Positions 56,271 to 64,000 of a DNA stretch of 64,000 bases are shown one piece after another. Each line of letters begins with the position of its first letter. Positions within the stretch are counted from its first letter, which is position 1. The translations under genes were made by a program, and so were the position numbers. The notes beneath the pieces were generated by a model. The model saw only the letters and a list, made by a program, of their open reading frames with translations, made no database searches and was not told the DNA's origin. This DNA is from Tissierella sp. Yu-01 (lineage in GTDB: Bacteria; Bacillota; Clostridia; Tissierellales; Tissierellaceae), in assembly GCF_029537395.1 (NCBI RefSeq), contig NZ_CP120677.1, forward strand, positions 2,690,566 to 2,754,565, given 5' to 3'.

Positions 56271-57508
56271 ATATGTTGATGCTAAAAGGTAATAAGATTC
56301 ATACATCAAAAGGAGTAATCAAGGGAGCAATTCTAATTGAAGAAAATCGAATTAGAGAAATAATAACAGATAGAGAACAAATTGATAATTTTATAGGAGA
56401 CGTTATTGATGTTGAAGACAATTTAATTATACCAGGATTAATAGATATACACATACATGGAGGGGGTGGATGGGGTGTAACAGGAGGAACCATTGAGGAA
56501 GCTAGGGGATTAACAAAGTATCTTGCCTCCAAAGGTGTTACGTCATTTCATCCAACTATAGGAGGAAATACTTTAGAGGTTATAAAGAAATCGGTTAATA
56601 ACTTAAGTACAGTTATTGAAGAAGGTCATGAAGGAGCAAGAATATTAGGTATTCATATGGAGGGACCTTTCCTTAATCCTGAGAAAAAAGGAGCTTTTAA
56701 GGTAGAGTATCTTCTTAAACCTTCCCTTGAATTGATGAAGGAATTTCTTAAGATAGGCAATGAGCATGTAATTCATGTTTCCATGGCACCCGAATTAGAA
56801 GGTGCTGAAGAAGTCATAAGATATCTTTCCCAGAAGAACATATTAGTTTCTGGAGCTCATACTAATGCGGATATAGTACAGACAAGGAATGGAATTGATT
56901 GGGGTATAAGACTTTCCAATCATACTGGGAATGCACAAAGATCAATTCACCATAGAGAGCCTGGAGCATTAGGGGGATATTTGCTAGATGAAAGGGTGGA
57001 TTGTGAATTAATATGTGATTTATATCATATTCATCCTGATATGGCTAAATTAATTATTAAGATAAAATCTATTGATAAAATTTGCTTAATTTCCGATTCT
57101 ATTGAAGCAACAGGAATTAATCCTGGTGAATATAACTTTTTAGGTAGGATGGCTTTAGTTGATGAAGATGGATGGAGTAAGTTACCTGACGGAACAATTG
57201 CTGGCAGTACCAAGGATATGATATATGGATTTAAGAACTTAGTTAAAACACTGGATTTCTCAATAGAAGAGGCAGTTAAAATGGCGTGTATCAATCCTGC
57301 AAGGTTATCCAATGTATTAGATTCAAAGGGTTCAATAGAGACAAATAAGGATGCAGACTTAGTTGTTATAGATGACGAGTTCAATGTACTATATACATTT
57401 GTTGAGGGTAAACTGGAATATAAAAAGGATCTTAATATTGATTATAGAAATCCGAAAATTAAGCCAGTTAGAACTGTTGAAGAAGCGGAGGGTGATTATA
57501 TTGGTTAA
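56267..57508 (+). CDS. nagA: N-acetylglucosamine-6-phosphate deacetylase
   Basis: 413 residues. Amidohydrolase fold with metal site in PGLIDIHIHGGGGWGV, GIHMEGPFLNPEKKGA, SGAHTNA and the substrate loop HHREPGALGG. The catalytic Asp is in LISDSIEATGI. It converts GlcNAc-6-phosphate to glucosamine-6-phosphate. The NHTGNAQRSIHHREPG stretch departs somewhat from the usual THLFNAM form, so a related substrate is possible. Overlaps its neighbours on both sides. Confidence 0.92.
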   Translation: MNMLMLKGNKIHTSKGVIKGAILIEENRIREIITDREQIDNFIGDVIDVEDNLIIPGLIDIHIHGGGGWGVTGGTIEEARGLTKYLASKGVTSFHPTIGGNTLEVIKKSVNNLSTVIEEGHEGARILGIHMEGPFLNPEKKGAFKVEYLLKPSLELMKEFLKIGNEHVIHVSMAPELEGAEEVIRYLSQKNILVSGAHTNADIVQTRNGIDWGIRLSNHTGNAQRSIHHREPGALGGYLLDERVDCELICDLYHIHPDMAKLIIKIKSIDKICLISDSIEATGINPGEYNFLGRMALVDEDGWSKLPDGTIAGSTKDMIYGFKNLVKTLDFSIEEAVKMACINPARLSNVLDSKGSIETNKDADLVVIDDEFNVLYTFVEGKLEYKKDLNIDYRNPKIKPVRTVEEAEGDYIG

Positions 57509-58241
57509 TGCTAAAGAATTTTTTAAAGAAGCATCTAACATTATAGATAGACTTGAAGACACTCAAATGGACAATATCATTAATGCTAGTAAGTTGTTGT
57601 CAGATTGCATAAAAAATGACGGAGTGATTCATATATTTGGGTCGGGGCATTCTAAAGCCTTTGCAATGGAGATGGTTTATAGAGCTGGAGGTTTAGTTCC
57701 TACACATAGAATCTCCTTAGATGATTTAGCATTAAAAGGTTTAATTCCAGGAGAAGATTTATTTGATCCTGAGATAGAAAGAGATCCAGAAAATGCACAT
57801 AAATTATGGAGCCTTTATAATATAGAACCTCAAGATGCCTTTATCATAGTTTCAAATTCCGGTAGAAATGGTACTATTGTAGAATTTGCCTCAATAGTTA
57901 AAGAGAAAAATATGCCTTTAATTGTTGTTACATCAATGGAACATACGAAGTCAATAAAATCTCGCCATGTAAGTGGGAAAAATCTATATGAATTTGCAGA
58001 TATCGTAATTGATAATTGTGGACCTTCAGGAGATGCACTTCTACAAGAAGAAGGACTTTCAATTAAGGTCTGTTCAATATCCTCTATAACAGGGGGATTT
58101 ATAGCTCAAGGATTGACCGCAGAGATAATTAGAAATCTTAAAGACAGTGGAGTATCTCCACCTGTGTTTATTAGTGCAAATGTAGACAATGGAGATGAAC
58201 ATAACAACGCACTGAGGGCTAAGTATGCAGGAAGAATATAA
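57501..58241 (+). CDS. SIS-domain sugar-phosphate isomerase-like protein (UPF0309 type)
   Basis: 246 residues from TTG 57501, chosen because GGAGGGT (57487-57493) is seven bases upstream and the N-terminus VNAKEFFKEASNIIDRLEDT matches the family; a longer frame upstream overlaps nagA. SIS motifs: IHIFGSGHSKAFAMEMVYRAG and IVSNSGRNGTIVEFA. Probably a phosphosugar-binding isomerase or deaminase in the amino-sugar pathway; the exact reaction is not determined. Confidence 0.88.
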   Translation: MVNAKEFFKEASNIIDRLEDTQMDNIINASKLLSDCIKNDGVIHIFGSGHSKAFAMEMVYRAGGLVPTHRISLDDLALKGLIPGEDLFDPEIERDPENAHKLWSLYNIEPQDAFIIVSNSGRNGTIVEFASIVKEKNMPLIVVTSMEHTKSIKSRHVSGKNLYEFADIVIDNCGPSGDALLQEEGLSIKVCSISSITGGFIAQGLTAEIIRNLKDSGVSPPVFISANVDNGDEHNNALRAKYAGRI

Positions 58242-58268
58242 CGAGGTTAAATAGGTAGGTGTTTTTTA

Positions 58269-59396
58269 TTGAAGAAAACAAGAATTGGTCTGATAGGCTA
58301 TGGTTATATTGGTAAAATTCACACCATTGGATATACAAATATTCCACTAATCTTTCCACATTTAAGTGAAAGTATTGAGATGACAAAGGTAATAAGACAA
58401 AACAAATCTCCAAAAGATGAACAGCAATGGCTTAATAGAGGAATAAACATTGAAGAATTATCATGCTCTAATATTGATTTAGTAGATATATGTACACCTA
58501 ATTTTTTACATCTATCTCAGATTCAGTATCTTTTAAATAATGGAATAAATATATACTGTGAAAAGCCATTGGGACTAAATTATCAAGAATGCATTCATTT
58601 GACTAATTTAGTTGAAGAAAAGAAAATAATTAACCAAGTTGCTCTAGTTTACAGGTTTATGCCATCAATAGCAAAAGCTAGGGCATTTATAAAAAATGGA
58701 GGTATAGGAGATATAATAAACTTTAGATCTCACCTATTGCATAGTAGTTATCTAAACCCCTATAGAAATATTACATGGAGGCTTGAAAAGGAAAAGTCCG
58801 GCGGTGGAGCATTAGTTGATTTAGGCATACACCTAATAGATACTATTAGGTTTCTTCTTGGGGAGACTAAATCACTTTCTGCCGATACAAGAACATTATT
58901 TAATAAAAGACCTGATGGAAATGGAAAAGACATTGATATTAATGTGGATGAATGGGGGATCATCAATCTAGAAATGGTCTCAGGTGCTAAGGGAACAGCA
59001 GAAGTATCCAAGGTATCTATTAATCCATTTGACACTTTCAATATAGAGATATATGGAACAAAGGGATATTTAAAGATTACAAATAATACATTCTATGACC
59101 CAATCACATATAAATTTAATTCGAATGAGAATACTGTTGAGAATGCTTCTATTAATGAAAATGGAATAGATGATTATGTAAAATATCTATCAACAATAAT
59201 ACCTTCTAGCAAAATGTCTTTAGGTTCTCTACTTGATTTGCATATTGCTAGCATATTGAATTTATTAAAAAATATCGAAGTTAATAAGATTATTTATGGG
59301 GAAACACCTACATTTAGAGAAAGCTCAAAATCTCAAAAGTTAATAGATTATGCTTATATATCATCCAGCGAGGGAGGTAGAAAAATCAAGGTGTGA
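58269..59396 (+). CDS. Gfo/Idh/MocA-family sugar oxidoreductase
   Basis: 375 residues, TTG start at 58269 after AGGTAGGTG. N-terminal Rossmann fold with IGLIGYGYIGKIHTIGY, then YCEKPLGLNYQE (the EKP catalytic motif). C-terminal GALVDLGIHLIDTIRFLLG and a beta-sheet domain. NAD(P)-dependent oxidation or epimerisation of a sugar or its phosphate. In this locus it could process an oxidised or keto amino sugar. No known pathway step requires it for plain MurNAc. Confidence 0.9.
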   Translation: MKKTRIGLIGYGYIGKIHTIGYTNIPLIFPHLSESIEMTKVIRQNKSPKDEQQWLNRGINIEELSCSNIDLVDICTPNFLHLSQIQYLLNNGINIYCEKPLGLNYQECIHLTNLVEEKKIINQVALVYRFMPSIAKARAFIKNGGIGDIINFRSHLLHSSYLNPYRNITWRLEKEKSGGGALVDLGIHLIDTIRFLLGETKSLSADTRTLFNKRPDGNGKDIDINVDEWGIINLEMVSGAKGTAEVSKVSINPFDTFNIEIYGTKGYLKITNNTFYDPITYKFNSNENTVENASINENGIDDYVKYLSTIIPSSKMSLGSLLDLHIASILNLLKNIEVNKIIYGETPTFRESSKSQKLIDYAYISSSEGGRKIKV

Positions 59397-59456
59397 TGAA
59401 ATTGCTACGCAACTTCATCTGATACTTAAACAGAAACTTATGGAGGTGGTAAATTC

Positions 59457-60377
59457 ATGGATAAGCTGGATAAATTATCTACGGAAAGCATTAATCCTGA
59501 CACATTAGATTTAGATATTTTGAATGTAGATGAAATTATAAAGATAATTAATGAAGAGGACAAAAAGGTGGCAGCTGCGGTTGAAGAGGTAATACCACAA
59601 ATTTCACAGGCTGTTAAAAAAATAAAAGCTAGATGGGATAAAGAAGGTAGAATAATATATATAGGAGCAGGAACTAGTGGGAGATTAGGTGTTTTAGATG
59701 CAGCGGAAAACCCATCCACATTTGGAACTGATCCTTCAAGGATTATTGGCATATTGGCTGGTGGAGATATTGGAATGAGGAGTCCGATTGAGGGAGTAGA
59801 AGACAACTTTGAACAAGGGTATAAGGATCTAGAATCAATAAATCTTAATGAGAACGACTCTGTTATAGGAATTACTGCAAGTGGTAGAACTCCTTATGTA
59901 TTTGGAGCTTTTAAGAAATGTGAAGAAGTAGGAGCCTTAAAAATAGGAATAGCTTGCAACAAAGAAGCAAAGTTGAAGGATATAGTAGATGTTGCAATAT
60001 TACCAGAGACTGGACCAGAGGTAATAATGGGCTCAACAAGAATGAAGGCTGGTACAGCTCAGAAAATGGTTCTAAATATGATAAGTACAACTTTAATGGT
60101 TATATCAGGTAAAGTATATAAAAATCTAATGGTAGATATGCAGAAAGTAAATGAAAAGTTACGTTATAGAACTGAGAGGATGGTGTCTATTGCATGTAAT
60201 GTGGACATAGAAGAGGCTAGAAGATTATTATGCGAAGCAGACGGAAATGTTAAAATTGCAATATTAATAAATAACGGATTAACTAAGGAAGAAGCAAATG
60301 TTGGCCTTAAAAAATACAGTGGTATAGTGCGTAGGGTATTAGATGACAAGCTCCACAATAAAAATCAATTGTACTAA
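59457..60377 (+). CDS. murQ: N-acetylmuramic acid 6-phosphate etherase
   Basis: 306 residues, normal length. Begins with the family motif LSTESINPDTLDLD. SIS domain with YIGAGTSGRLGVLDAAENPS and GITASGRTPYVFGA, and IMGSTRMKAGTAQKMVLNM. It cleaves the lactyl ether of MurNAc-6-phosphate to GlcNAc-6-phosphate plus D-lactate, feeding NagA upstream. Strong GGAGGTGG before the ATG. This gene fixes the locus as muropeptide-sugar salvage. Confidence 0.96.
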   Translation: MDKLDKLSTESINPDTLDLDILNVDEIIKIINEEDKKVAAAVEEVIPQISQAVKKIKARWDKEGRIIYIGAGTSGRLGVLDAAENPSTFGTDPSRIIGILAGGDIGMRSPIEGVEDNFEQGYKDLESINLNENDSVIGITASGRTPYVFGAFKKCEEVGALKIGIACNKEAKLKDIVDVAILPETGPEVIMGSTRMKAGTAQKMVLNMISTTLMVISGKVYKNLMVDMQKVNEKLRYRTERMVSIACNVDIEEARRLLCEADGNVKIAILINNGLTKEEANVGLKKYSGIVRRVLDDKLHNKNQLY

Positions 60378-60379
60378 AA

Positions 60380-60393
60380 TTGGTATACACAAC
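60380..60393. promoter_or_regulatory. Candidate GntR/UTRA operator 2
   Basis: TTGGTATACACAAC, one mismatch from operator 1 (TTGGTATATACAAC at 52089). It lies between murQ and the gntR gene, fitting autoregulation by the UTRA repressor. NagR/DasR-type sites have a similar TGGTATA form. Confidence 0.6.
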
Positions 60394-60427
60394 ATGACAA
60401 CTATATAACATATTGGAGGTGAACAAA

Positions 60428-61159
60428 ATGAGAAAGGTTCTTAAGAATAATCCTCTGCCTTTGTATTATCAACTTAAAGAAATACTTATAGAACTTATAG
60501 ATAATGAGGAATTAAAACCAGGTGATGCTATACCAACTGAAAGAGAACTTTGTGAGATACACGGAATTAGTAGAATGACCGCAAGAAAAGCTATAGTAGA
60601 TTTGGCTACTGAGGGGATTGTTTTTAGAGAACAAGGTAGAGGCACATTTGTATCTGAACCTAAGATGAATCAGCAACTTTCTCAACTTAAGAGCTTTACT
60701 GAACAAATGCGGGAAAAGGGACTCAATACTTCTACAAATATAGTATCATTTGTTGTAAAGGATGCAACAAAGAAAATATGCAATCATCTAAACCTCACTA
60801 ATAGTAAGACTGTATTTGAAATTAAAAGATTGAGATATGTAGAAGATGAACCTATTGCATTTGAAACCGTATGGTTACCATTTAATATGTGTTCTACACT
60901 GACGAGAGATACCCTTGAGGGTGGGTCGTTATATAAAGTGCTTAGAGAAACATATAAATATAATTTCCATCATGCCAAACAAAGTATAGAGCCAATTGCA
61001 ATCAATGAATACGAAAGTAAGTTGCTAGGTCTTGAACCAAAAACACTGGCGCTGCTCTTTAGACGTACAACGTATTTAGATGATGGAAGAGCAATAGAGT
61101 ATACTAAAACTATAAATAGAAGTGATAAATACAAATATGAAGTGGTACTTAAATCATAA
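60428..61159 (+). CDS. GntR-family regulator with UTRA domain (NagR/HutC type)
   Basis: 243 residues from ATG 60428 (GGAGGTG upstream). Winged helix-turn-helix at about 8-75 (LYYQLKEILIELIDNEELKPG, CEIHGISRMTARKAIVDLA) and UTRA effector domain. Probably binds GlcNAc-6-phosphate, glucosamine-6-phosphate or MurNAc-6-phosphate and controls the whole locus through the two TTGGTATA sites. Last gene of the cluster. Confidence 0.93.
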   Translation: MRKVLKNNPLPLYYQLKEILIELIDNEELKPGDAIPTERELCEIHGISRMTARKAIVDLATEGIVFREQGRGTFVSEPKMNQQLSQLKSFTEQMREKGLNTSTNIVSFVVKDATKKICNHLNLTNSKTVFEIKRLRYVEDEPIAFETVWLPFNMCSTLTRDTLEGGSLYKVLRETYKYNFHHAKQSIEPIAINEYESKLLGLEPKTLALLFRRTTYLDDGRAIEYTKTINRSDKYKYEVVLKS

Positions 61160-61275
61160 TAAAAAATGAGTTATAGAATATTAAAAGAATCATCTAATAT
61201 CTTTAACTTTGTACAATATTAGTTTGTAAGGTTCATAAGAAGTATTCGGAAAAGATTATATCATGATAAAAATGT

Positions 61276-61328
61276 CCATAATGGATTCTTGAAAAAATGA
61301 TATAACCGAATCTATTATGGGCCTTGTT
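61276..61328 (+). terminator. Terminator of the amino-sugar locus, with an alternative fold
   Basis: CCATAATGGATTC (61276-61288) pairs with GAATCTATTATGG (61308-61320), followed by a T-rich run. A competing stem uses ATTCGG and TTATATCA (61244-61263) with TGATATAACCGAAT (61298-61311). The rest of the gap 61160-61419 shows no gene. Confidence 0.6.
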
Positions 61329-61419
61329 TTTTGTTTTTAATATTTGTAAAGTTTAGGAGGAATCTCAAGGTTTATATAGAATAATGTAGTTATAAATTTT
61401 ATTGGGGGAATATAAATAA

Positions 61420-62346
61420 ATGAAAATTTTATCTAAAGAGCTTTTTAATGAAATAAATACATTTATGAGTACAGAAGCAAGGCAACTTGAAAAAACCCTA
61501 TTCAATTTTTATTTTAATAAGGCAAGCATAGATGATATATTGGATTCTTTGGAATTATACCAAAATCCAGATGGAGGCTTTGGACAAGGACTTGAGCCAG
61601 ATTTTAAATTAAAAGACTCTTCTCCAATGGCTACATCAATTGGCTTAAGATACTTAAGTAAAATAGATAATAGCCACAGGGCTCAAGATATGATATCTAA
61701 AGCAATTCGTTATTTAGAGATTACTTTTGATAGTAATAGAAATGGATGGTTTAGTGTCCCAAGTAATGTAAATGATTATCCCCATGCTTCCTGGTGGAAG
61801 TTTAAAGAAGATATAAACATGACAGTTATTGATTATTCATGGGGGAATCCTACAGCTGAGCTAATTGGATACCTTTATAAATATAGAAAATATCTTGAAA
61901 AGATTGAAATAGAGTCCTTGATGAATTTTTCAATAAATTACTTTAATAACTTAAAAGAGTTTAAATCTGAACATGAAATATTTTGTTTTATTAGGATGTC
62001 TAATACTATAGATGATATATATTCAAGTAAAATAGAATCTACATTACGTTTAGCTATTAATAAATTAGTAAATGTTGATGAAAATGATTGGACAAACTAT
62101 GTCCCAACTCCATTAAAATTTATAGAAATTGATTCGAAGAACTATTTTGGGATAGATAAGAAGCATATTGAACAGAACTTAGATTATTTGATAACTAATT
62201 TTGAAGATAATGGCAAGATATTACCTACATGGGAATGGGACAATTATTTAGATGTATGGGATAATGCTAAAATAGAGTGGATAGGTATTTTGACACTAGA
62301 AGCCATGCTGTCCTTGTTGAAATTTAATCGAATTAGATTAATGTAA
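61420..62346 (+). CDS. Alpha/alpha-toroid (prenyltransferase/squalene-cyclase-like) protein
   Basis: 308 residues. Helical repeats with QNPDGGFGQGLEPD near residue 45, the glycine-rich motif of the terpenoid-cyclase/protein-prenyltransferase toroid, and a second WFSVPSNVNDYP segment. The catalytic DxDD of squalene cyclases is not seen, so it is a related protein of unknown function. TTGGGGG lies upstream. Not linked to the neighbouring operon. Confidence 0.7.
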   Translation: MKILSKELFNEINTFMSTEARQLEKTLFNFYFNKASIDDILDSLELYQNPDGGFGQGLEPDFKLKDSSPMATSIGLRYLSKIDNSHRAQDMISKAIRYLEITFDSNRNGWFSVPSNVNDYPHASWWKFKEDINMTVIDYSWGNPTAELIGYLYKYRKYLEKIEIESLMNFSINYFNNLKEFKSEHEIFCFIRMSNTIDDIYSSKIESTLRLAINKLVNVDENDWTNYVPTPLKFIEIDSKNYFGIDKKHIEQNLDYLITNFEDNGKILPTWEWDNYLDVWDNAKIEWIGILTLEAMLSLLKFNRIRLM

Positions 62347-62432
62347 CTAATATTAAATGTCATATTAATTATAAAATACGCATAGCAGAAATAGATAAGG
62401 TAAACATTATTTGTGCAAAAGGAGAGTAAAGT

Positions 62433-62813
62433 ATGGACAAGAAACAGCTTGTAATCAAATTTTGGGAAGATGTTGCTGCTCAAAACGCAAAAAATTTAAA
62501 ATCCTATTTTTTATCTGATGCTATAATCAATTGGCATAATACAAATGAAAGATTTTCTGTTGAAGAATATATTATTGCTAATTGTGAATACCCTGGTAAT
62601 TGGGGCGGAAATGTTGAAAGGATAGAAATAATTGACGATTTAGCGATTTCTATTACAAGAGTTTGGCTTGTAGGTAATGGAGATTCATTTCATGCAGTTT
62701 CATTCTTCAAGTTCCAAGATGATAAAATTTTATGCCTTGATGAGTATTGGGGTGACGATGGAATTGCACCACAGTGGAGATTGGATAAAAAAATTGGCAA
62801 ACCAATAAAATAA
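62433..62813 (+). CDS. NTF2-like / SnoaL-type domain protein
   Basis: 126 residues, complete cone-shaped NTF2-like domain: KFWEDVAAQNAKNLKSYFLS at the N-terminus, then INWHNTNERFSVEEYI and the WGDDGIAPQWR C-terminal strand typical of bacterial proteins annotated SnoaL or DUF4440-like. AAAGGAGAG precedes the ATG. Substrate or partner unknown. Confidence 0.8.
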   Translation: MDKKQLVIKFWEDVAAQNAKNLKSYFLSDAIINWHNTNERFSVEEYIIANCEYPGNWGGNVERIEIIDDLAISITRVWLVGNGDSFHAVSFFKFQDDKILCLDEYWGDDGIAPQWRLDKKIGKPIK

Positions 62814-62970
62814 ATATTATATTTAGATTTAAATTTATATAAGCTTAAAGAGGTAGATCTTAATCAACTAGTGATGATAGATTTGCCTTTTCTTTTTTTA
62901 AAATAATGTGTAATGGAATTAGATATTTATCGTATTAACATATGAGAAAGGAAATAAGAGTGTTAATAAG

Positions 62971-62986
62971 TTACTTAGCTAAGTAA
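62971..62986. promoter_or_regulatory. Perfect 16-base palindrome upstream of the third ECF sigma gene
   Basis: TTACTTAGCTAAGTAA, 21 bases before the TTG start. The looser pair ATTAACA (62934-62940) / TGTTAAT (62961-62967) also flanks it. It is well placed for a repressor or transcription-start operator. Confidence 0.5.
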
Positions 62987-63006
62987 AGGGTAGGGGGGAT
63001 AGAAAG

Positions 63007-63561
63007 TTGCAACAAATAGCAAATATCATGGATAAAAAAGAATCTGATAAGACTATATATAGTGAAGTTGATTTTGCTTATATTTTTGAAACCTATTATA
63101 AAAGGGTTTACAACTATATATATTATAGAGTTAATTCTAATCATGTTTGTGATGATTTGACTAGTCAAATCTTTGAAAAAGTTATGATAAGAATAGATAC
63201 CTATAATAAAGAAAAAGCACCATTTGAAGTGTGGTTATTTGGTATAGCAAAGAATGTGGTCAATGATTATTATAGGGACTTAAAAAAGCATAAGATTTTC
63301 TCAATCGATTCAATCAAAGAATTAGTATCGAGTAAAAAGTCGCCTGAGGATCTAATTGAGATAGAAGAAACTAAAGGAGAACTTTTAAAAGCGCTAAAAA
63401 TTTTAGATTTGAGGGAACGAAATATAATAGCACTTAAATTCGGTGCAAATTTAAAAAATGTTGAAGTAGCAGAAGTATTAAATCTTACTGAAAGCAATGT
63501 AGGAGTGATTCTCTATCGTTCAATGAAAAAACTAAAAAAGGAATTAGAGAAGGAGGAATAA
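63007..63561 (+). CDS. ECF-type RNA polymerase sigma factor
   Basis: 184 residues, TTG start at 63007 with GGGGGG (62993-62998) eight bases upstream; ATG 63028 is the alternative. Region 2 (HVCDDLTSQIFEKVMIRIDT) and region 4 (NVEVAEVLNLTESNVGVILY) are present. Followed 2 bases later by a membrane-anchored gene cut by the window end, the likely anti-sigma. Third ECF pair in this window. Confidence 0.9.
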   Translation: MQQIANIMDKKESDKTIYSEVDFAYIFETYYKRVYNYIYYRVNSNHVCDDLTSQIFEKVMIRIDTYNKEKAPFEVWLFGIAKNVVNDYYRDLKKHKIFSIDSIKELVSSKKSPEDLIEIEETKGELLKALKILDLRERNIIALKFGANLKNVEVAEVLNLTESNVGVILYRSMKKLKKELEKEE

Positions 63562-63563
63562 AT

Positions 63564-64000
63564 ATGAATAAGAAAAAGCTTGAAGATAGATTCTTTATGG
63601 ATATGGAAAGTTATATCAATGGGAAAGAAAACTTAAATATTGAGAATGAAGAATACAAGGAACTTTTAGAATTAGGAAAAACTTTAACTCATGAAGACTT
63701 CAGTAAAAGTAGCAATAGGACTGAGATATTAAATAGATCATTAGAAAATATAAAAAAGTATAAAGGGGAGGATAATATGAAGAAATCAAAGAAAGTCTTT
63801 ATCAAAGCAGCTTCATTTGTATTGATATGTATATTGGGCATATCCACTATGAGAACATCCTTTGCACAGGAATTGGTGGATAAAATAGCTAATTTTATAT
63901 CCATTGGACATGTGACAGTATATGAGGATCCGATATATAATGAAGGGGAATTGGTACCTGTTCCAGATGAGTTGAAAGGCAAAATATTTGATAAAGATGG
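63564..64000 (+). CDS. Putative membrane anti-sigma factor (3' end outside)
   Basis: Open from ATG 63564 (AAGGAGG upstream) to the window edge, 145 codons without a stop. Charged N-terminal region (LEDRFFMDMESYINGKENLN), one hydrophobic segment (about residues 77-97), then an extracytoplasmic part (AQELVDKIANFISIGHVTVY). Immediately follows the sigma gene, so it is likely its regulator. The family cannot be assigned from this part. Confidence 0.65.
   Translation, partial: MNKKKLEDRFFMDMESYINGKENLNIENEEYKELLELGKTLTHEDFSKSSNRTEILNRSLENIKKYKGEDNMKKSKKVFIKAASFVLICILGISTMRTSFAQELVDKIANFISIGHVTVYEDPIYNEGELVPVPDELKGKIFDKD

Overview
The window is a low-GC (roughly 30% by eye) Gram-positive genome segment. 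Spore-coat CotF-family genes, TTG/GTG starts with strong AGGAGG ribosome sites, a tungsten/molybdenum aldehyde oxidoreductase operon, HgdC-type dehydratase activases and a probable selenoprotein point to an anaerobic, spore-forming, amino-acid-fermenting member of the Clostridia/Tissierellia. That placement is inference. No rRNA, tRNA or CRISPR array was seen.

Layout. 1-7.4 kb: the 3' part of groEL, a LysR regulator divergent from a glutaminase/Na+-symporter pair, and a chemoreceptor. 7.5-13.5 kb: a flotillin-like protein, a cysteine-peptidase-fold protein and an ECF sigma/anti-sigma envelope operon, with two matching ECF-like promoters, then guaB. 13.6-16.3 kb: a spore-coat cluster of two small-protein/CotF pairs around a zinc alcohol dehydrogenase. 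16.5-23.9 kb: a LiaRS/NarL-type two-component system, a lipoprotein + ABC-2 exporter operon and an exported superoxide dismutase. 23.9-24.5 kb: a C_GCAxxG_C_C-family protein whose reading frame is interrupted by one TGA followed by a SECIS-like hairpin, so it is read here as an exported selenoprotein. 24.8-31.8 kb: DUF134 + Mrp ATPase, two 2-hydroxyacyl-CoA-dehydratase-activase-type proteins and small membrane or unknown proteins.

31.8-37.6 kb (minus strand): a six-gene operon encoding a MoaD-like protein, a poly-ferredoxin, a tungsten-type aldehyde oxidoreductase and NuoE/NuoF/NuoG-like subunits. This has the composition of an NAD(H)- and ferredoxin-linked, possibly electron-bifurcating, aldehyde oxidase. 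A strong terminator-like hairpin sits inside the operon. 37.8-48.2 kb: a frameshifted lipoprotein gene, a flavin reductase, several GNAT acetyltransferases, a second chemoreceptor, a NUDIX hydrolase, and an ABC-F ribosome-protection-type gene preceded by a leader peptide and a long hairpin. 48.25-49.71 kb: a complete IS3-family (IS150-like) element inserted in the loop of a terminator. 49.8-51.7 kb: a second ECF sigma/anti-sigma pair and a fragment of another IS3 transposase.

51.8-61.2 kb: an amino-sugar salvage locus with its own HPr, a mannose-family PTS (IIC, IID, IIA, IIB), a ceramidase-like hydrolase, NagA, a SIS sugar-phosphate protein, a Gfo/Idh/MocA oxidoreductase, MurQ and a GntR/UTRA regulator. 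Two near-identical operator-like sites flank the locus. The likely substrate is N-acetylmuramic acid or a derivative, imported through an unusual PTS family. 61.4-64 kb: a toroid-fold protein, an NTF2-like protein and a third ECF sigma/anti-sigma pair cut by the window end.
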